64,000 bases of DNA from CBFHND01 sp965657085 (GTDB lineage: Bacteria > Pseudomonadota > Alphaproteobacteria > Rhodobacterales > Rhodobacteraceae). Location: assembly GCA_965657085.1 (NCBI GenBank), contig CBFHND010000012.1, forward strand, positions 1 to 64,000, in the 5' to 3' direction. Shown piece by piece: positions 1 through 7,900 of the stretch. The notes under the pieces are model-generated. The model was not told the origin of the DNA. It saw only the letters and a program-made list of their open reading frames with translations, and ran no database searches. The translations under genes were made by a program, and so were the position numbers. Position 1 is the stretch's first letter. Every line of letters begins with the position of its first letter.

Positions 1-38
1 TGTTTTTTGACAATAATTCGGTCGATGTATGCGCCTGA

Positions 39-56
39 TGTCAAATTGAATTGACA
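39..56. promoter_or_regulatory. PpsR/CrtJ operator upstream of ppaA
   Basis: TGTCAAATTGAATTGACA fits TGT-N12-ACA, the recognition palindrome of PpsR/CrtJ, and has perfect 6-base arms (TGTCAA/TTGACA). The right arm also forms a TTGACA -35-like hexamer, so a bound repressor would block the promoter. It lies about 125 bases before the ppaA start. The match is read directly; binding is inferred from the known motif. Confidence 0.75.
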
Positions 57-181
57 TTCGGCACCCTGCGATGGACACTTTTGACACTTGCGCGACTCTC
101 TGCGTGCCGCGTTGATAGGACTTTCGTCAACTTCGGTGCGCATCACTCAGGGCTTGCTTTGGGCCAACACAGGAAGGTGTC

Positions 182-958
182 ATGTCGCACTACGACCCTC
201 AGGACGACGCCAGAGACACCGGGCCAGCGGGCGCGGATTTTTTCGTGGACGATGTCCTGAAGGCGTTGACCGAACGCCAATTCACCACGGCAAACGGTGC
301 CCGCCAGCATGTCGCTGATCACCTGATGGCTAACATCCTCGGCCTGTCAGGGTTCGATCCTGCGCAAATGCTGGATGAAATGCGGGGGTTCCGTCTTGGC
401 TCTGATCAGATCATCGACATTTATATCACCGAGGCCGCCCGCGATATCGGACAGCGGTGGGTGGATGACACGATGGATTTCGCCACGGTGACCATTGCCG
501 CGCTGCGGTTGCAGCTTTTGCTGGGCGAGATCACCGGCGGATGGCAGCCGATGGATATGGACAAGCCCGGGGTTCCGACCGCGCTGGTTATCATTCCCGA
601 GAACGAACAACATCTTTTGGGCCCCTGCGTGGTGGCCGCTCAATTGCAGCGCATGGGCTGGGCCACGCTGGTTTCATTCTGTGAAACCAGCGATTCGGTT
701 ATCGACCGGGCGCGCGCCTGCGATCCTGACCTTGTCGTCTATTCCTGTGCTCAAAAAGCAGCCCTTGAATATGTCGGGTCAAGTGTCCTATCTATCCGCA
801 ATGCTGTGGCGCGTCCGCCCGTTTTCGTTTTGGGCGGGTCGGTCGAGATTGATCCGACCAGTATACTGGAAATAACAGGTGTGGATCTGGTTTCATCGTC
901 GCTCCGGGATGTAGCCGCTTTTTGCGCCAAAAGAATGAAAGCATTGGCTGACGGATGA
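182..958 (+). CDS. ppaA: PpaA/AerR, cobalamin-binding antirepressor of PpsR
   Basis: 258 aa. PpaA/AerR proteins bind vitamin B12 through a SCHIC-type domain and modulate the photosynthesis repressor PpsR/CrtJ in the cytoplasm in response to light and oxygen. The C-terminal two thirds has the B12-binding fold layout, including the motif ENEQHLLG. Its His144 matches the His145 B12 ligand described for Rhodobacter capsulatus AerR. The start ATG has AGGAAGG four bases upstream. The stop overlaps the next start as ATGA, so ppaA and ppsR are translationally coupled, the usual arrangement for this pair. A PpsR-type palindrome lies upstream. Identification rests on the His motif and on the neighbour, and is secure. 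Confidence 0.93.
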   Translation: MSHYDPQDDARDTGPAGADFFVDDVLKALTERQFTTANGARQHVADHLMANILGLSGFDPAQMLDEMRGFRLGSDQIIDIYITEAARDIGQRWVDDTMDFATVTIAALRLQLLLGEITGGWQPMDMDKPGVPTALVIIPENEQHLLGPCVVAAQLQRMGWATLVSFCETSDSVIDRARACDPDLVVYSCAQKAALEYVGSSVLSIRNAVARPPVFVLGGSVEIDPTSILEITGVDLVSSSLRDVAAFCAKRMKALADG

Positions 959-2367
959 CCACAGGCGGCAGCGGCTTCTGGACCAGCGGCGCGGTCCCCT
1001 TGATAGAACCCGAATTTCTCAGCAGCATCATTGCGGCGGCGTCCGACATTGCTTTGGTCGTGTCTGCCGAGGGCACAATTCTGTCCGTTGTCGTCAATTC
1101 CAACAACGACAGCTTTGGCAATCTCAGCCATTGGGAAGGGCGGCCAGTTGTCGATTTCCTGACAGATGAAAGCATCGTCAAGTTTGAAGCGGCCCATGCC
1201 GATTACCTTTCAGGCACATTGCCGACCAAGTCGCTTGAGCTGAACCATTCCGACAACGCCAAGTGGCAATACCCGGTGCGCTATACGTTCCATCGGTTCG
1301 GGCATGAAAACGCTGTTCTGGTTCTGGGCCGCGATTTGCGTCCAATTGCCGAGACGCAGCAACAGCTTGTTCAGGCACAGATCGCGCTTGAGCAGGGGTA
1401 CGAGGTGCGCCGCGAGGCGGACGTGCGATACCGTGTTCTGCTCAATCAGGTCGAAGAGGCCATTGTGTTTGTGGGGCTGCAAACCGGACGTGTCGAAGAT
1501 GCGAACGACGCGGCGGGGGCGTTGCTGGGCATCAAGGCGGATGCAATGACCGGGGCGCAATTTGCGACCCTGTTTACAGACCGTGCCAACACCGAGCTGA
1601 TGGAAAGCCTTCTGAACGCCACGCTGGCCGAAGATGCAGCGCCTATGGAGCTGCGTGTTGCACGTGGCAATGGCAGTGTCCGGATCGAACCGCATGTGTT
1701 CCGGGCAGGCGGTAACCGGGTCCTGATGTGCCGGGTGCACCCGAATGAGACAGGTGCGAGCGCACCGGACCAGTTGACGCGCCATGTGCTGTCGCTTTTC
1801 CGCGCCGGGTCGGACGCGATGGTCTTTGCCGATGGCAAGGGGGTTGTTGCGGCGCTCAATGACAGTTGTCTTGATTTGATTGGTGCGGCGCATGCGTCGG
1901 ACGTGATAGGGCGGTCGCTGGCCGATTTCCTGGGCCGGGGTCAGATCGACCTCAACGTGCTTTTGGAAAACGCAGAACGCGCAGGCAAAATGCGGGTCTA
2001 TGCCACCAAGTTGGTGAATGAGGTCGGCGCGCGTGTCCCGGTCGAAGTGTCCGTGTCCCGCATCGAAAACGGCCAAGCGCCGGCCATCGGTATTGTGCTG
2101 CGCGATGTGAGCCAGATCGAGATGGTGCGTCCCGCCGGAGCCGGCGCGACCCTGTCCGAACCCGGTCGCAACGTGATGGACCTTGTGGGCTCGGCCTCTC
2201 TCAAGGAGATCGTGGCCGAGACCACGGATGTGGTTGAAAAGATGTGCATCGAAACGGCTGTCAAGCTGACGCGCAACAACCGCGTTGCCGCGGCCGAGAT
2301 GCTGGGCCTGTCCCGTCAGAGCCTTTATGTGAAGCTGCGCAAGTACGGCCTGATCGCCAAATCCTAA
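955..2367 (+). CDS. ppsR: PpsR/CrtJ, redox-responsive repressor of photosynthesis genes
   Basis: 470 aa, close to the 464 aa of Rhodobacter sphaeroides PpsR. It is a cytoplasmic DNA-binding repressor of bch, crt and puc genes under oxygen. Layout seen: N-terminal PAS-like region (about 20-130), a helical linker (135-155), two PAS domains (about 157-262 and 277-385), and a Fis-type helix-turn-helix at about 430-466 (NRVAAAEMLGLSRQSLYVKL). Cys259 and Cys431 occupy the places of the redox cysteines known as Cys251 and Cys424, so the thiol switch is probably intact. It overlaps ppaA by four bases. The TGT-N12-ACA site just after its stop controls bchG rather than itself; the site before ppaA suggests autoregulation. 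Confidence 0.96.
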   Translation: MTTGGSGFWTSGAVPLIEPEFLSSIIAAASDIALVVSAEGTILSVVVNSNNDSFGNLSHWEGRPVVDFLTDESIVKFEAAHADYLSGTLPTKSLELNHSDNAKWQYPVRYTFHRFGHENAVLVLGRDLRPIAETQQQLVQAQIALEQGYEVRREADVRYRVLLNQVEEAIVFVGLQTGRVEDANDAAGALLGIKADAMTGAQFATLFTDRANTELMESLLNATLAEDAAPMELRVARGNGSVRIEPHVFRAGGNRVLMCRVHPNETGASAPDQLTRHVLSLFRAGSDAMVFADGKGVVAALNDSCLDLIGAAHASDVIGRSLADFLGRGQIDLNVLLENAERAGKMRVYATKLVNEVGARVPVEVSVSRIENGQAPAIGIVLRDVSQIEMVRPAGAGATLSEPGRNVMDLVGSASLKEIVAETTDVVEKMCIETAVKLTRNNRVAAAEMLGLSRQSLYVKLRKYGLIAKS

Positions 2368-2386
2368 GCATTGCACCGACTCAATG

Positions 2387-2404
2387 TGTCAGGCATAGTT
2401 TACA
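2387..2404. promoter_or_regulatory. PpsR/CrtJ operator before bchG
   Basis: TGTCAGGCATAGTTTACA fits TGT-N12-ACA and ends two bases before the proposed bchG start, so a bound repressor would cover the translation start region. A second, interleaved inverted repeat, TTACA-N7-TGTAA, runs over 2401-2417. The pattern is read directly; the function is inferred. Confidence 0.7.
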
Positions 2405-2406
2405 CT

Positions 2407-3306
2407 ATGTCTGTAACGATACCTCTACAGCCTCGGCGGTTTCCGCAGCCCGCAGCCATGTTGCGGCTGATCAAACCCATCACATGGTTTCCGCCCATGT
2501 GGGCTTACCTCTGTGGCGTGGTGTCTTCGGGTCAGTCGCCAATGGATCAATGGCCGCTGGTGGTTCTTGGGGTTCTTCTGGCCGGGCCTATTGTCTGCGG
2601 CATGAGCCAGGCCGCCAACGATTGGTGTGATCGCCACGTTGATGCGATCAACGAACCTGACCGGCCCATTCCGTCGGGGCGCATCCCCGGACGCTGGGGC
2701 CTCTGGATCGCCGTGGCGATGTCGGCCCTGTCGCTTTTTGTCGGATGGCAGTTGGGGCCTTGGGGCTTTGCCGCGACGCTTGTGGGCGTGGCCGCTGCAT
2801 GGGCTTATTCTGCGGAACCCGTGCGCCTGAAACGCTCGGGCTGGTGGGGGCCGGGATTGGTCGGGCTAAGCTATGAAACCCTGCCTTGGATCACGGGTGC
2901 CGCCGTTTTGTCGGCAGGTGCGCCTGCGTGGCAGGTTCTGGTGATGGCCCTTCTATATGGGATTGGCGCACACGGGATCATGACGCTGAACGACTTCAAG
3001 GCTCTGGAAGGGGACCGCCAGATGGGCGTGAATTCCCTGCCGGTCACCCTTGGCCCCGAAAGTGCTGCAAGGATTGCCTGCGTGATCATGGGCCTGCCCC
3101 AAGTGGTCATCGCCGCCCTGCTGTTGCAGTGGGACAGGCCATGGCATGCGCTGGCAATCGCGGTCCTTCTGGGGCTCCAGGTCTGGGCAATGTCGGTGAT
3201 GTTGCGTGATCCCAAGGGCAAGGCCCCGTGGTACAACGGCACCGGTGTTCTGCTTTACGTGTCCGGGATGATGATCTGCGCCTTTGCGCTGCGGGGGGTG
3301 GCATGA
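2407..3306 (+). CDS. bchG: Bacteriochlorophyll a synthase (bacteriochlorophyllide polyprenyltransferase)
   Basis: 299 aa from the ATG at 2407. BchG is an inner-membrane UbiA-family prenyltransferase that esterifies bacteriochlorophyllide a with geranylgeranyl diphosphate. The signature motif N71-D-W-C-D-x7-N-x2-D86 (NDWCDRHVDAINEPDRP) binds the Mg-diphosphate; the N-terminal LIKPITWFPPMWA is typical of BchG. About eight hydrophobic segments are visible. A TTG at 2371 would add 12 residues but lies before the operator; the ATG was preferred although it has no clear ribosome binding site. The stop overlaps the next gene as ATGA. It follows ppsR by about 40 bases that hold a PpsR site. Confidence 0.93.
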   Translation: MSVTIPLQPRRFPQPAAMLRLIKPITWFPPMWAYLCGVVSSGQSPMDQWPLVVLGVLLAGPIVCGMSQAANDWCDRHVDAINEPDRPIPSGRIPGRWGLWIAVAMSALSLFVGWQLGPWGFAATLVGVAAAWAYSAEPVRLKRSGWWGPGLVGLSYETLPWITGAAVLSAGAPAWQVLVMALLYGIGAHGIMTLNDFKALEGDRQMGVNSLPVTLGPESAARIACVIMGLPQVVIAALLLQWDRPWHALAIAVLLGLQVWAMSVMLRDPKGKAPWYNGTGVLLYVSGMMICAFALRGVA

Positions 3307-4592
3307 CGCTCAGCTGGTTCGCCATCGTTCGGTTGGGGCTGGTGCAGATGTGCCTTGGCGCGATTGTCGTGCTGACGACCTCGACCCTGAACCGGCTGAT
3401 GGTTGTGGAACTGGCATTGCCCGCCGTTTTGCCGGGCGCTCTGGTGGCGTTCCACTACGGCATTCAGATAACGCGGCCCAAGTGGGGCTTCATGTCCGAC
3501 GAAGGCAGCAACCGTGCCTTTTGGATCGTCGGTGGCATGGGCTCGCTGGCCTTGGGCGCGGTTTTGGCTGGATATGGCGTGTTGCTGTTGTCGCAAAGCT
3601 TTGCGCTTGGTCTGGGCCTTTCGGTTCTGGCCTATGCGCTGATCGGCCTTGGCGTCGGCGCATCTGGCACATCGCTCTTGGCTTTGCTGGCCACGTCCAC
3701 CGCGCCGCACCGGCGCGCGGCGGCGGCCACGATAACGTGGCTGATGATGGTCGCCGGCATTGCGGTGACGGCGGGCGTGGTCGGTGCGCAGCTTGATCCC
3801 TACAGCCCCGCATTGCTCATGCGGATTGTCTGGACCGTCTGCCTGAGCGCCATGGCCCTGACATTGCTCGCGATCTGGGGCATTGAACGCGGCATCGTCG
3901 CGCGCCCCGAACCCGAAGCCATGCCTTTCCGCCAAGGCCTGATAGAGGTCTGGTCAGAGCGCAAGGCGCGGCACTTCACACTGTTCGTCTTCCTGTCGAT
4001 GGTCGCCTACTTCATGCAGGAACTGATCCTTGAGCCCTATGCAGGATTGGTATTCGGGTTCACACCCGGCCAATCCACGTCCCTGTCGGGTGCCCAGAAC
4101 GGGGGTGTGTTCATGGGGATGGTTCTGGTTGGCGTGGCCGCGACCGGCTTTGGCCTTGGCAGTCTGCGCAGTTGGGTAACCGCAGGGTGCCTTGGCTCTG
4201 CCATGGCCCTGTTGGCGATTGCGTCGCTGGGCCTGTCGGGGCAGGGGGCGCTGTTGTTTGCCGCCGTTGTCGGGCTTGGCTTTTTCAACGGGATGTTCGC
4301 GGTGGCCGCGATCGGATCGATGATGGCGCTGGCGGGCCAGGGGCGCACGTCGCGCGAAGGCACGCGCATGGGCCTTTGGGGTGCGGCGCAGGCAATGGCC
4401 GCGGGTTTTGGTGGTCTGGCCGGTGCTGCGCTGGTCGATCTGATGCGTCTTGGCCTGAACAATGATCCTTTGGCCTTTGCCGTTGTCTTTTTCATCGAAG
4501 CCACGCTGTTCGTGGCCTCTGCCTATGTGGCGCTGCGGGTCATGGACCGACCCCGTTCGCGCCTTTCTGCTGAGTTGGTTCCGGGAGAATGA
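3303..4592 (+). CDS. PucC/LhaA-family (BCD) transporter, Orf428/Bch2 type
   Basis: 429 aa, a major-facilitator protein of the BCD family (PucC, LhaA, Orf428). These inner-membrane proteins help assemble light-harvesting complexes, perhaps by handling bacteriochlorophyll. Twelve hydrophobic segments are apparent. The family hallmark is the N-terminal block LVQMCLGAIVVLTTSTLNR followed by FHYGIQITRPKWGFMSDEGSNR. The position between bchG and bchP matches orf428/bch2 of Rhodobacter. The start is taken at the ATG that overlaps the bchG stop (ATGA); upstream in-frame codons lie inside bchG. Membership of the family is sure, the exact role is not settled for this branch. Confidence 0.9.
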   Translation: MTLSWFAIVRLGLVQMCLGAIVVLTTSTLNRLMVVELALPAVLPGALVAFHYGIQITRPKWGFMSDEGSNRAFWIVGGMGSLALGAVLAGYGVLLLSQSFALGLGLSVLAYALIGLGVGASGTSLLALLATSTAPHRRAAAATITWLMMVAGIAVTAGVVGAQLDPYSPALLMRIVWTVCLSAMALTLLAIWGIERGIVARPEPEAMPFRQGLIEVWSERKARHFTLFVFLSMVAYFMQELILEPYAGLVFGFTPGQSTSLSGAQNGGVFMGMVLVGVAATGFGLGSLRSWVTAGCLGSAMALLAIASLGLSGQGALLFAAVVGLGFFNGMFAVAAIGSMMALAGQGRTSREGTRMGLWGAAQAMAAGFGGLAGAALVDLMRLGLNNDPLAFAVVFFIEATLFVASAYVALRVMDRPRSRLSAELVPGE

Positions 4593-4595
4593 ACA

Positions 4596-5774
4596 ATGTA
4601 TGATGTTGTTGTTGTCGGTGGCGGGCCTTCGGGGGCGACCGCCGCACTGGACCTGATCAACTCGGGCCACAAAGTTGCGCTTTTGGACCGCGAGGGGCGG
4701 ATCAAACCCTGCGGTGGGGCCATCCCACCCCGTTTGATGCAGGATTTCCACATCACCGACGATCAGTTGCTGACCAAGGTGACGACCGCGCGCATGATTT
4801 CACCCACGGGACGCGCCGTGGATATCCCGATCGAAAACGGCTTTGTCGGCATGGTGGACCGCAAGGATTTCGATCCGTTCCTGCGGCAGCGCGCAGTGGA
4901 CGCGGGCGCGGACTACCACGTAGGCACCTTTGTCCGGATCGAGCGGGACGCGCAGGGACCATCGGTGGTCTTTCGGCACAAGGACAGCGGTGAAGAGCGC
5001 GCCTTGCCCTGTAAATTCGTGATCGGTGCCGATGGGGCGCGCAGCCGCGTGGGCCGCGCAGAAGTGCCGGGCGGCGACAGCATTCCCTATGTCTTGGCCT
5101 ACCATGAGATTATCAAGGCACCACCAGCCACCGACACATATGACCCCGAACGCTGCGATGTGATTTACGACGGATCGATTTCGCCGGATTTCTATGGCTG
5201 GGTTTTTCCCCATGGCGGTACGACGTCCGTGGGCATGGGAACCGAAGTATCCTCGGTTGACCTGAAACAGGCCACTGCCGATCTGCGCCGCGCCACAGGG
5301 TTAGAGGATTGCGAAACGCTGCGCCGTGAAGGTGCGCCTATTCCGCTCAAACCGCTGGACCGTTGGGACAATGGCCGTGACGTGGTGCTGGCGGGCGACG
5401 CGGCAGGTGTCGTGGCCCCCAGTTCGGGCGAGGGCATCTATTATGCCATGGTTGGCGGGCGGGTCGCCGCCACTGCTTGTGCCGCGGCCCTTGCATCCGG
5501 GCGCGCCTCTGACCTTAAACTGGCCCGGCGGCTTTTCATGCGTGAGCACAAGACTGTCTTTCGCGTTCTGGCCTCCATGCAGAATGCCTACTACCGGTCG
5601 GACGATCGGCGTGAACGCTTCGTGTCGCTGTGTCACGATGTAGACGTGCAACGCCTGACGTTCGAAGCCTATATGAACAAGAAGCTGGTCAAGGCGCGCC
5701 CGATGGCGCATCTGAAGATCGGATTGAAGAACCTGGCCCACCTCACGGGGCTGGTGAAAGCGGAACACGTATGA
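4596..5774 (+). CDS. bchP: Geranylgeranyl reductase (geranylgeranyl bacteriochlorophyll reductase)
   Basis: 392 aa. BchP reduces the geranylgeranyl tail of bacteriochlorophyll stepwise to phytyl with NADPH. The N-terminal FAD-binding motif is GGGPSG at residues 8-13, followed by a basic turn (LLDREGR). PCGGAIPPR near residue 38 and VIGADGARSRVGR, plus the second FAD motif VVLAGDAAGVVAPSSGEGI, are typical of the geranylgeranyl reductase family. Length is normal. It starts three bases after the BCD transporter stop and overlaps idi by four bases, which fits one operon making bacteriochlorophyll a and its isoprenoid tail. Confidence 0.95.
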   Translation: MYDVVVVGGGPSGATAALDLINSGHKVALLDREGRIKPCGGAIPPRLMQDFHITDDQLLTKVTTARMISPTGRAVDIPIENGFVGMVDRKDFDPFLRQRAVDAGADYHVGTFVRIERDAQGPSVVFRHKDSGEERALPCKFVIGADGARSRVGRAEVPGGDSIPYVLAYHEIIKAPPATDTYDPERCDVIYDGSISPDFYGWVFPHGGTTSVGMGTEVSSVDLKQATADLRRATGLEDCETLRREGAPIPLKPLDRWDNGRDVVLAGDAAGVVAPSSGEGIYYAMVGGRVAATACAAALASGRASDLKLARRLFMREHKTVFRVLASMQNAYYRSDDRRERFVSLCHDVDVQRLTFEAYMNKKLVKARPMAHLKIGLKNLAHLTGLVKAEHV

Positions 5775-6313
5775 CGATTTACATTCCGGCATGGGTTGAT
5801 GGCGAACTGACCCCGGTGGAAAAGCTGGAGGCGCATGTGCGCGGGCTGCCCCACAAGGCCGTGTCGGTCTTTGTGCTGCGGGGGCATTCGGTGCTCATGC
5901 AACAGCGGGCGATGGGCAAATACCACACGCCGGGGCTTTGGACGAACACCTGCTGCACACATCCCGATTGGGATGAAAGCGCGCTGGACTGCGCCAACCG
6001 GCGTCTTGAAGAAGAGTTGGGGATCACCGGACTGTCGCCCCAGTTCCGTCATCACCTTGAATACCGCGCGGACGTGGGCGGCGGCCTGACCGAACACGAA
6101 CATGTCGATGTTTTCGTGGCCGAAGCGGATGACACGCTGCGGATCGCTGCGAATCCGGATGAGGTCATGGATATCGAATGGATCGACTATCACGACCTGT
6201 TGCGGCAGGTTCAGGACAGCCCGGACAGGTTCACACCCTGGGTTCGTATCTATCTGGCAGAACACGCAGGCCTGATCTTTGGCGCGGGACTGACGCAAGG
6301 GGCGGACGCCTGA
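5771..6313 (+). CDS. idi: Isopentenyl-diphosphate delta-isomerase, type I
   Basis: 180 aa from the ATG that overlaps the bchP stop. The enzyme converts IPP to DMAPP and so supplies prenyl units for the bacteriochlorophyll tail and carotenoids. It is a Nudix-fold protein. TNTCCTHP carries the catalytic Cys62 (Cys67 in E. coli), and RRLEEELGI (77-85) carries the metal/acid glutamates. The position after bchP matches the idi of Rhodobacter photosynthesis clusters. With dxs at the other end of the window, two control points of isoprenoid supply belong to the photosynthesis arms. This is the last photosynthesis gene before the catabolic insert. Confidence 0.95.
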   Translation: MTIYIPAWVDGELTPVEKLEAHVRGLPHKAVSVFVLRGHSVLMQQRAMGKYHTPGLWTNTCCTHPDWDESALDCANRRLEEELGITGLSPQFRHHLEYRADVGGGLTEHEHVDVFVAEADDTLRIAANPDEVMDIEWIDYHDLLRQVQDSPDRFTPWVRIYLAEHAGLIFGAGLTQGADA

Positions 6314-6320
6314 CCCCTTG

Positions 6321-6365
6321 CACCTCGCCGGTGGCCTTGTAAACGTGGAGGCCAATCGTGAGGTG
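6321..6365 (+). promoter_or_regulatory. Possible hairpin over the glpD ribosome binding site
   Basis: CACCTC (6321-6326) pairs with GAGGTG (6360-6365), and inside it TGGCC (6332-6336) pairs with GGCCA (6350-6354). GAGGTG is the likely ribosome binding site of glpD, five bases before its ATG, so the stem could limit glpD translation. The internal loop makes the structure modest; function is speculative. Confidence 0.35.
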
Positions 6366-6370
6366 CATTC

Positions 6371-7900
6371 ATGGCCCAAGACCCATTCGACATCTTTATC
6401 ATCGGCGGCGGTATCAACGGCTGTGGGATCGCACGTGATGCGGCGGGGCGCGGTCTGTCCGTGGCTCTGGCCGAAAAGGGCGATCTTGGCGGGGCCACGT
6501 CGTCGGCGTCGACCAAGCTGTTCCATGGCGGGCTGCGGTATCTGGAATTCTTTGAATTCGGTTTGGTCCGATCCGCGCTGAAAGAGCGTGAAGTGCTGCT
6601 GCAGGCGATGCCCCACATCAGCTGGCCCATGCGCTTTGTTCTGCCCTATTCGCCGGACATGCGCTTTGACAGCGACACGCCGACCTCTCGGTTGTTGTCG
6701 TGGATCATGCCGTGGATGAAGGGACGCAGACCGGGATGGCTGCTGCGGTTGGGCCTGTTCATGTATGATCATCTGGGCGGCCGGAAAATCTTGCCTGCCA
6801 CCCGGACGCTCGATCTGTCCACCAGCCCTGAGGGTACGCCGTTGCAGGACCGGTTCGAGACGGCTTTTGAATACTCGGATTGTTGGGTCGAGGACGCGCG
6901 ACTGGTCATGCTGAATGCCCGTGACGCCGAGGCGCGCGGCGCGCAGATCATGACCCGGTGCAACGTGATCGCCGCAGAACGGCGCGGTGATCTGTGGCAC
7001 ATCGAGACCGAGGCCGGCACATTTCAGGCGCGCATGCTGGTGAATGCAGGTGGCCCTTGGGTGGCGGATGTTCTGACCGGGGTGCTGCGCCAGAATACGG
7101 AACACGATGTGCGGCTGGTGCGGGGCAGTCATATCGTGACAAAGCGGCTTTATGATCACGACAAGTGCTACTTCTTTCAGGGCACCGACGGGCGGATCAT
7201 CTTTTCCATCCCCTATGAGCAGGATTTCACGCTGATCGGCACCACGGATGCAGACCACGACGCCGCTGACACGAAGCCCCACATCACGGACGCCGAACGT
7301 GACTACCTCTGCCGATTTGCCTCTGAATACTTCGAAACACCGGTCACGCCCGATGATATCGTGTGGACCTATTCGGGTGTGCGTCCCCTCTACGACGATG
7401 GTGCCGCATCTGCCACGGCCGCCACGCGCGACTATGTTCTGGCGTTGGATGATGCAGGCGCACCATTGCTGAGCGTCTTTGGCGGGAAAATCACGACCTA
7501 TCGCAAACTGGCTGAACAGGCCTTGGCCAAACTGAACATCGAAGAACCCTGGACTGCCGGTGTGGCCCTGCCGGGGGGTGACTTTGCGGTGGACGGTGCA
7601 GAAGACCTTGCCCTTGGGTTGTTGCGGGACTTTCCATTCCTGACAGACAAATGGGCGCGCCGTCTCGTCCGGGCCTACGGCACCGAGGCACGGGTTTGGC
7701 TGGATGCGGCGCGCAGCGCGGAAGACCTTGGTATGGATTTCGGTGCGACGTTGACCGAAGCCGAGTTGCGCTGGATGATGCGCCATGAATATGCCCGCAC
7801 GGCAGAGGATGCGGTTTGGCGCCGCTCGAAGCTGGGGCTGCGCCTGACGCCAGAGCAAATTGCGACCATCGACGACTGGATGAAGGACAACGCCCCATGA
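6371..7900 (+). CDS. glpD: Glycerol-3-phosphate dehydrogenase (FAD, aerobic)
   Basis: 509 aa. GlpD is a membrane-associated flavoenzyme that oxidises sn-glycerol 3-phosphate to dihydroxyacetone phosphate and passes electrons to quinone. The N-terminal dinucleotide motif GGGINGCG spans residues 12-19, followed by GGATSSASTKLFHGGLRYLE, the family signature. GGKITTYRKLAEQAL near residue 375 opens the C-terminal domain. The start ATG follows GAGGTG. It lies 57 bases downstream of idi on the same strand with no obvious terminator between, so readthrough from the photosynthesis operon is possible. Its stop overlaps glpK (ATGA). No glpF or glpR is next to it, which is unusual for a glp locus. Confidence 0.95.
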   Translation: MAQDPFDIFIIGGGINGCGIARDAAGRGLSVALAEKGDLGGATSSASTKLFHGGLRYLEFFEFGLVRSALKEREVLLQAMPHISWPMRFVLPYSPDMRFDSDTPTSRLLSWIMPWMKGRRPGWLLRLGLFMYDHLGGRKILPATRTLDLSTSPEGTPLQDRFETAFEYSDCWVEDARLVMLNARDAEARGAQIMTRCNVIAAERRGDLWHIETEAGTFQARMLVNAGGPWVADVLTGVLRQNTEHDVRLVRGSHIVTKRLYDHDKCYFFQGTDGRIIFSIPYEQDFTLIGTTDADHDAADTKPHITDAERDYLCRFASEYFETPVTPDDIVWTYSGVRPLYDDGAASATAATRDYVLALDDAGAPLLSVFGGKITTYRKLAEQALAKLNIEEPWTAGVALPGGDFAVDGAEDLALGLLRDFPFLTDKWARRLVRAYGTEARVWLDAARSAEDLGMDFGATLTEAELRWMMRHEYARTAEDAVWRRSKLGLRLTPEQIATIDDWMKDNAP

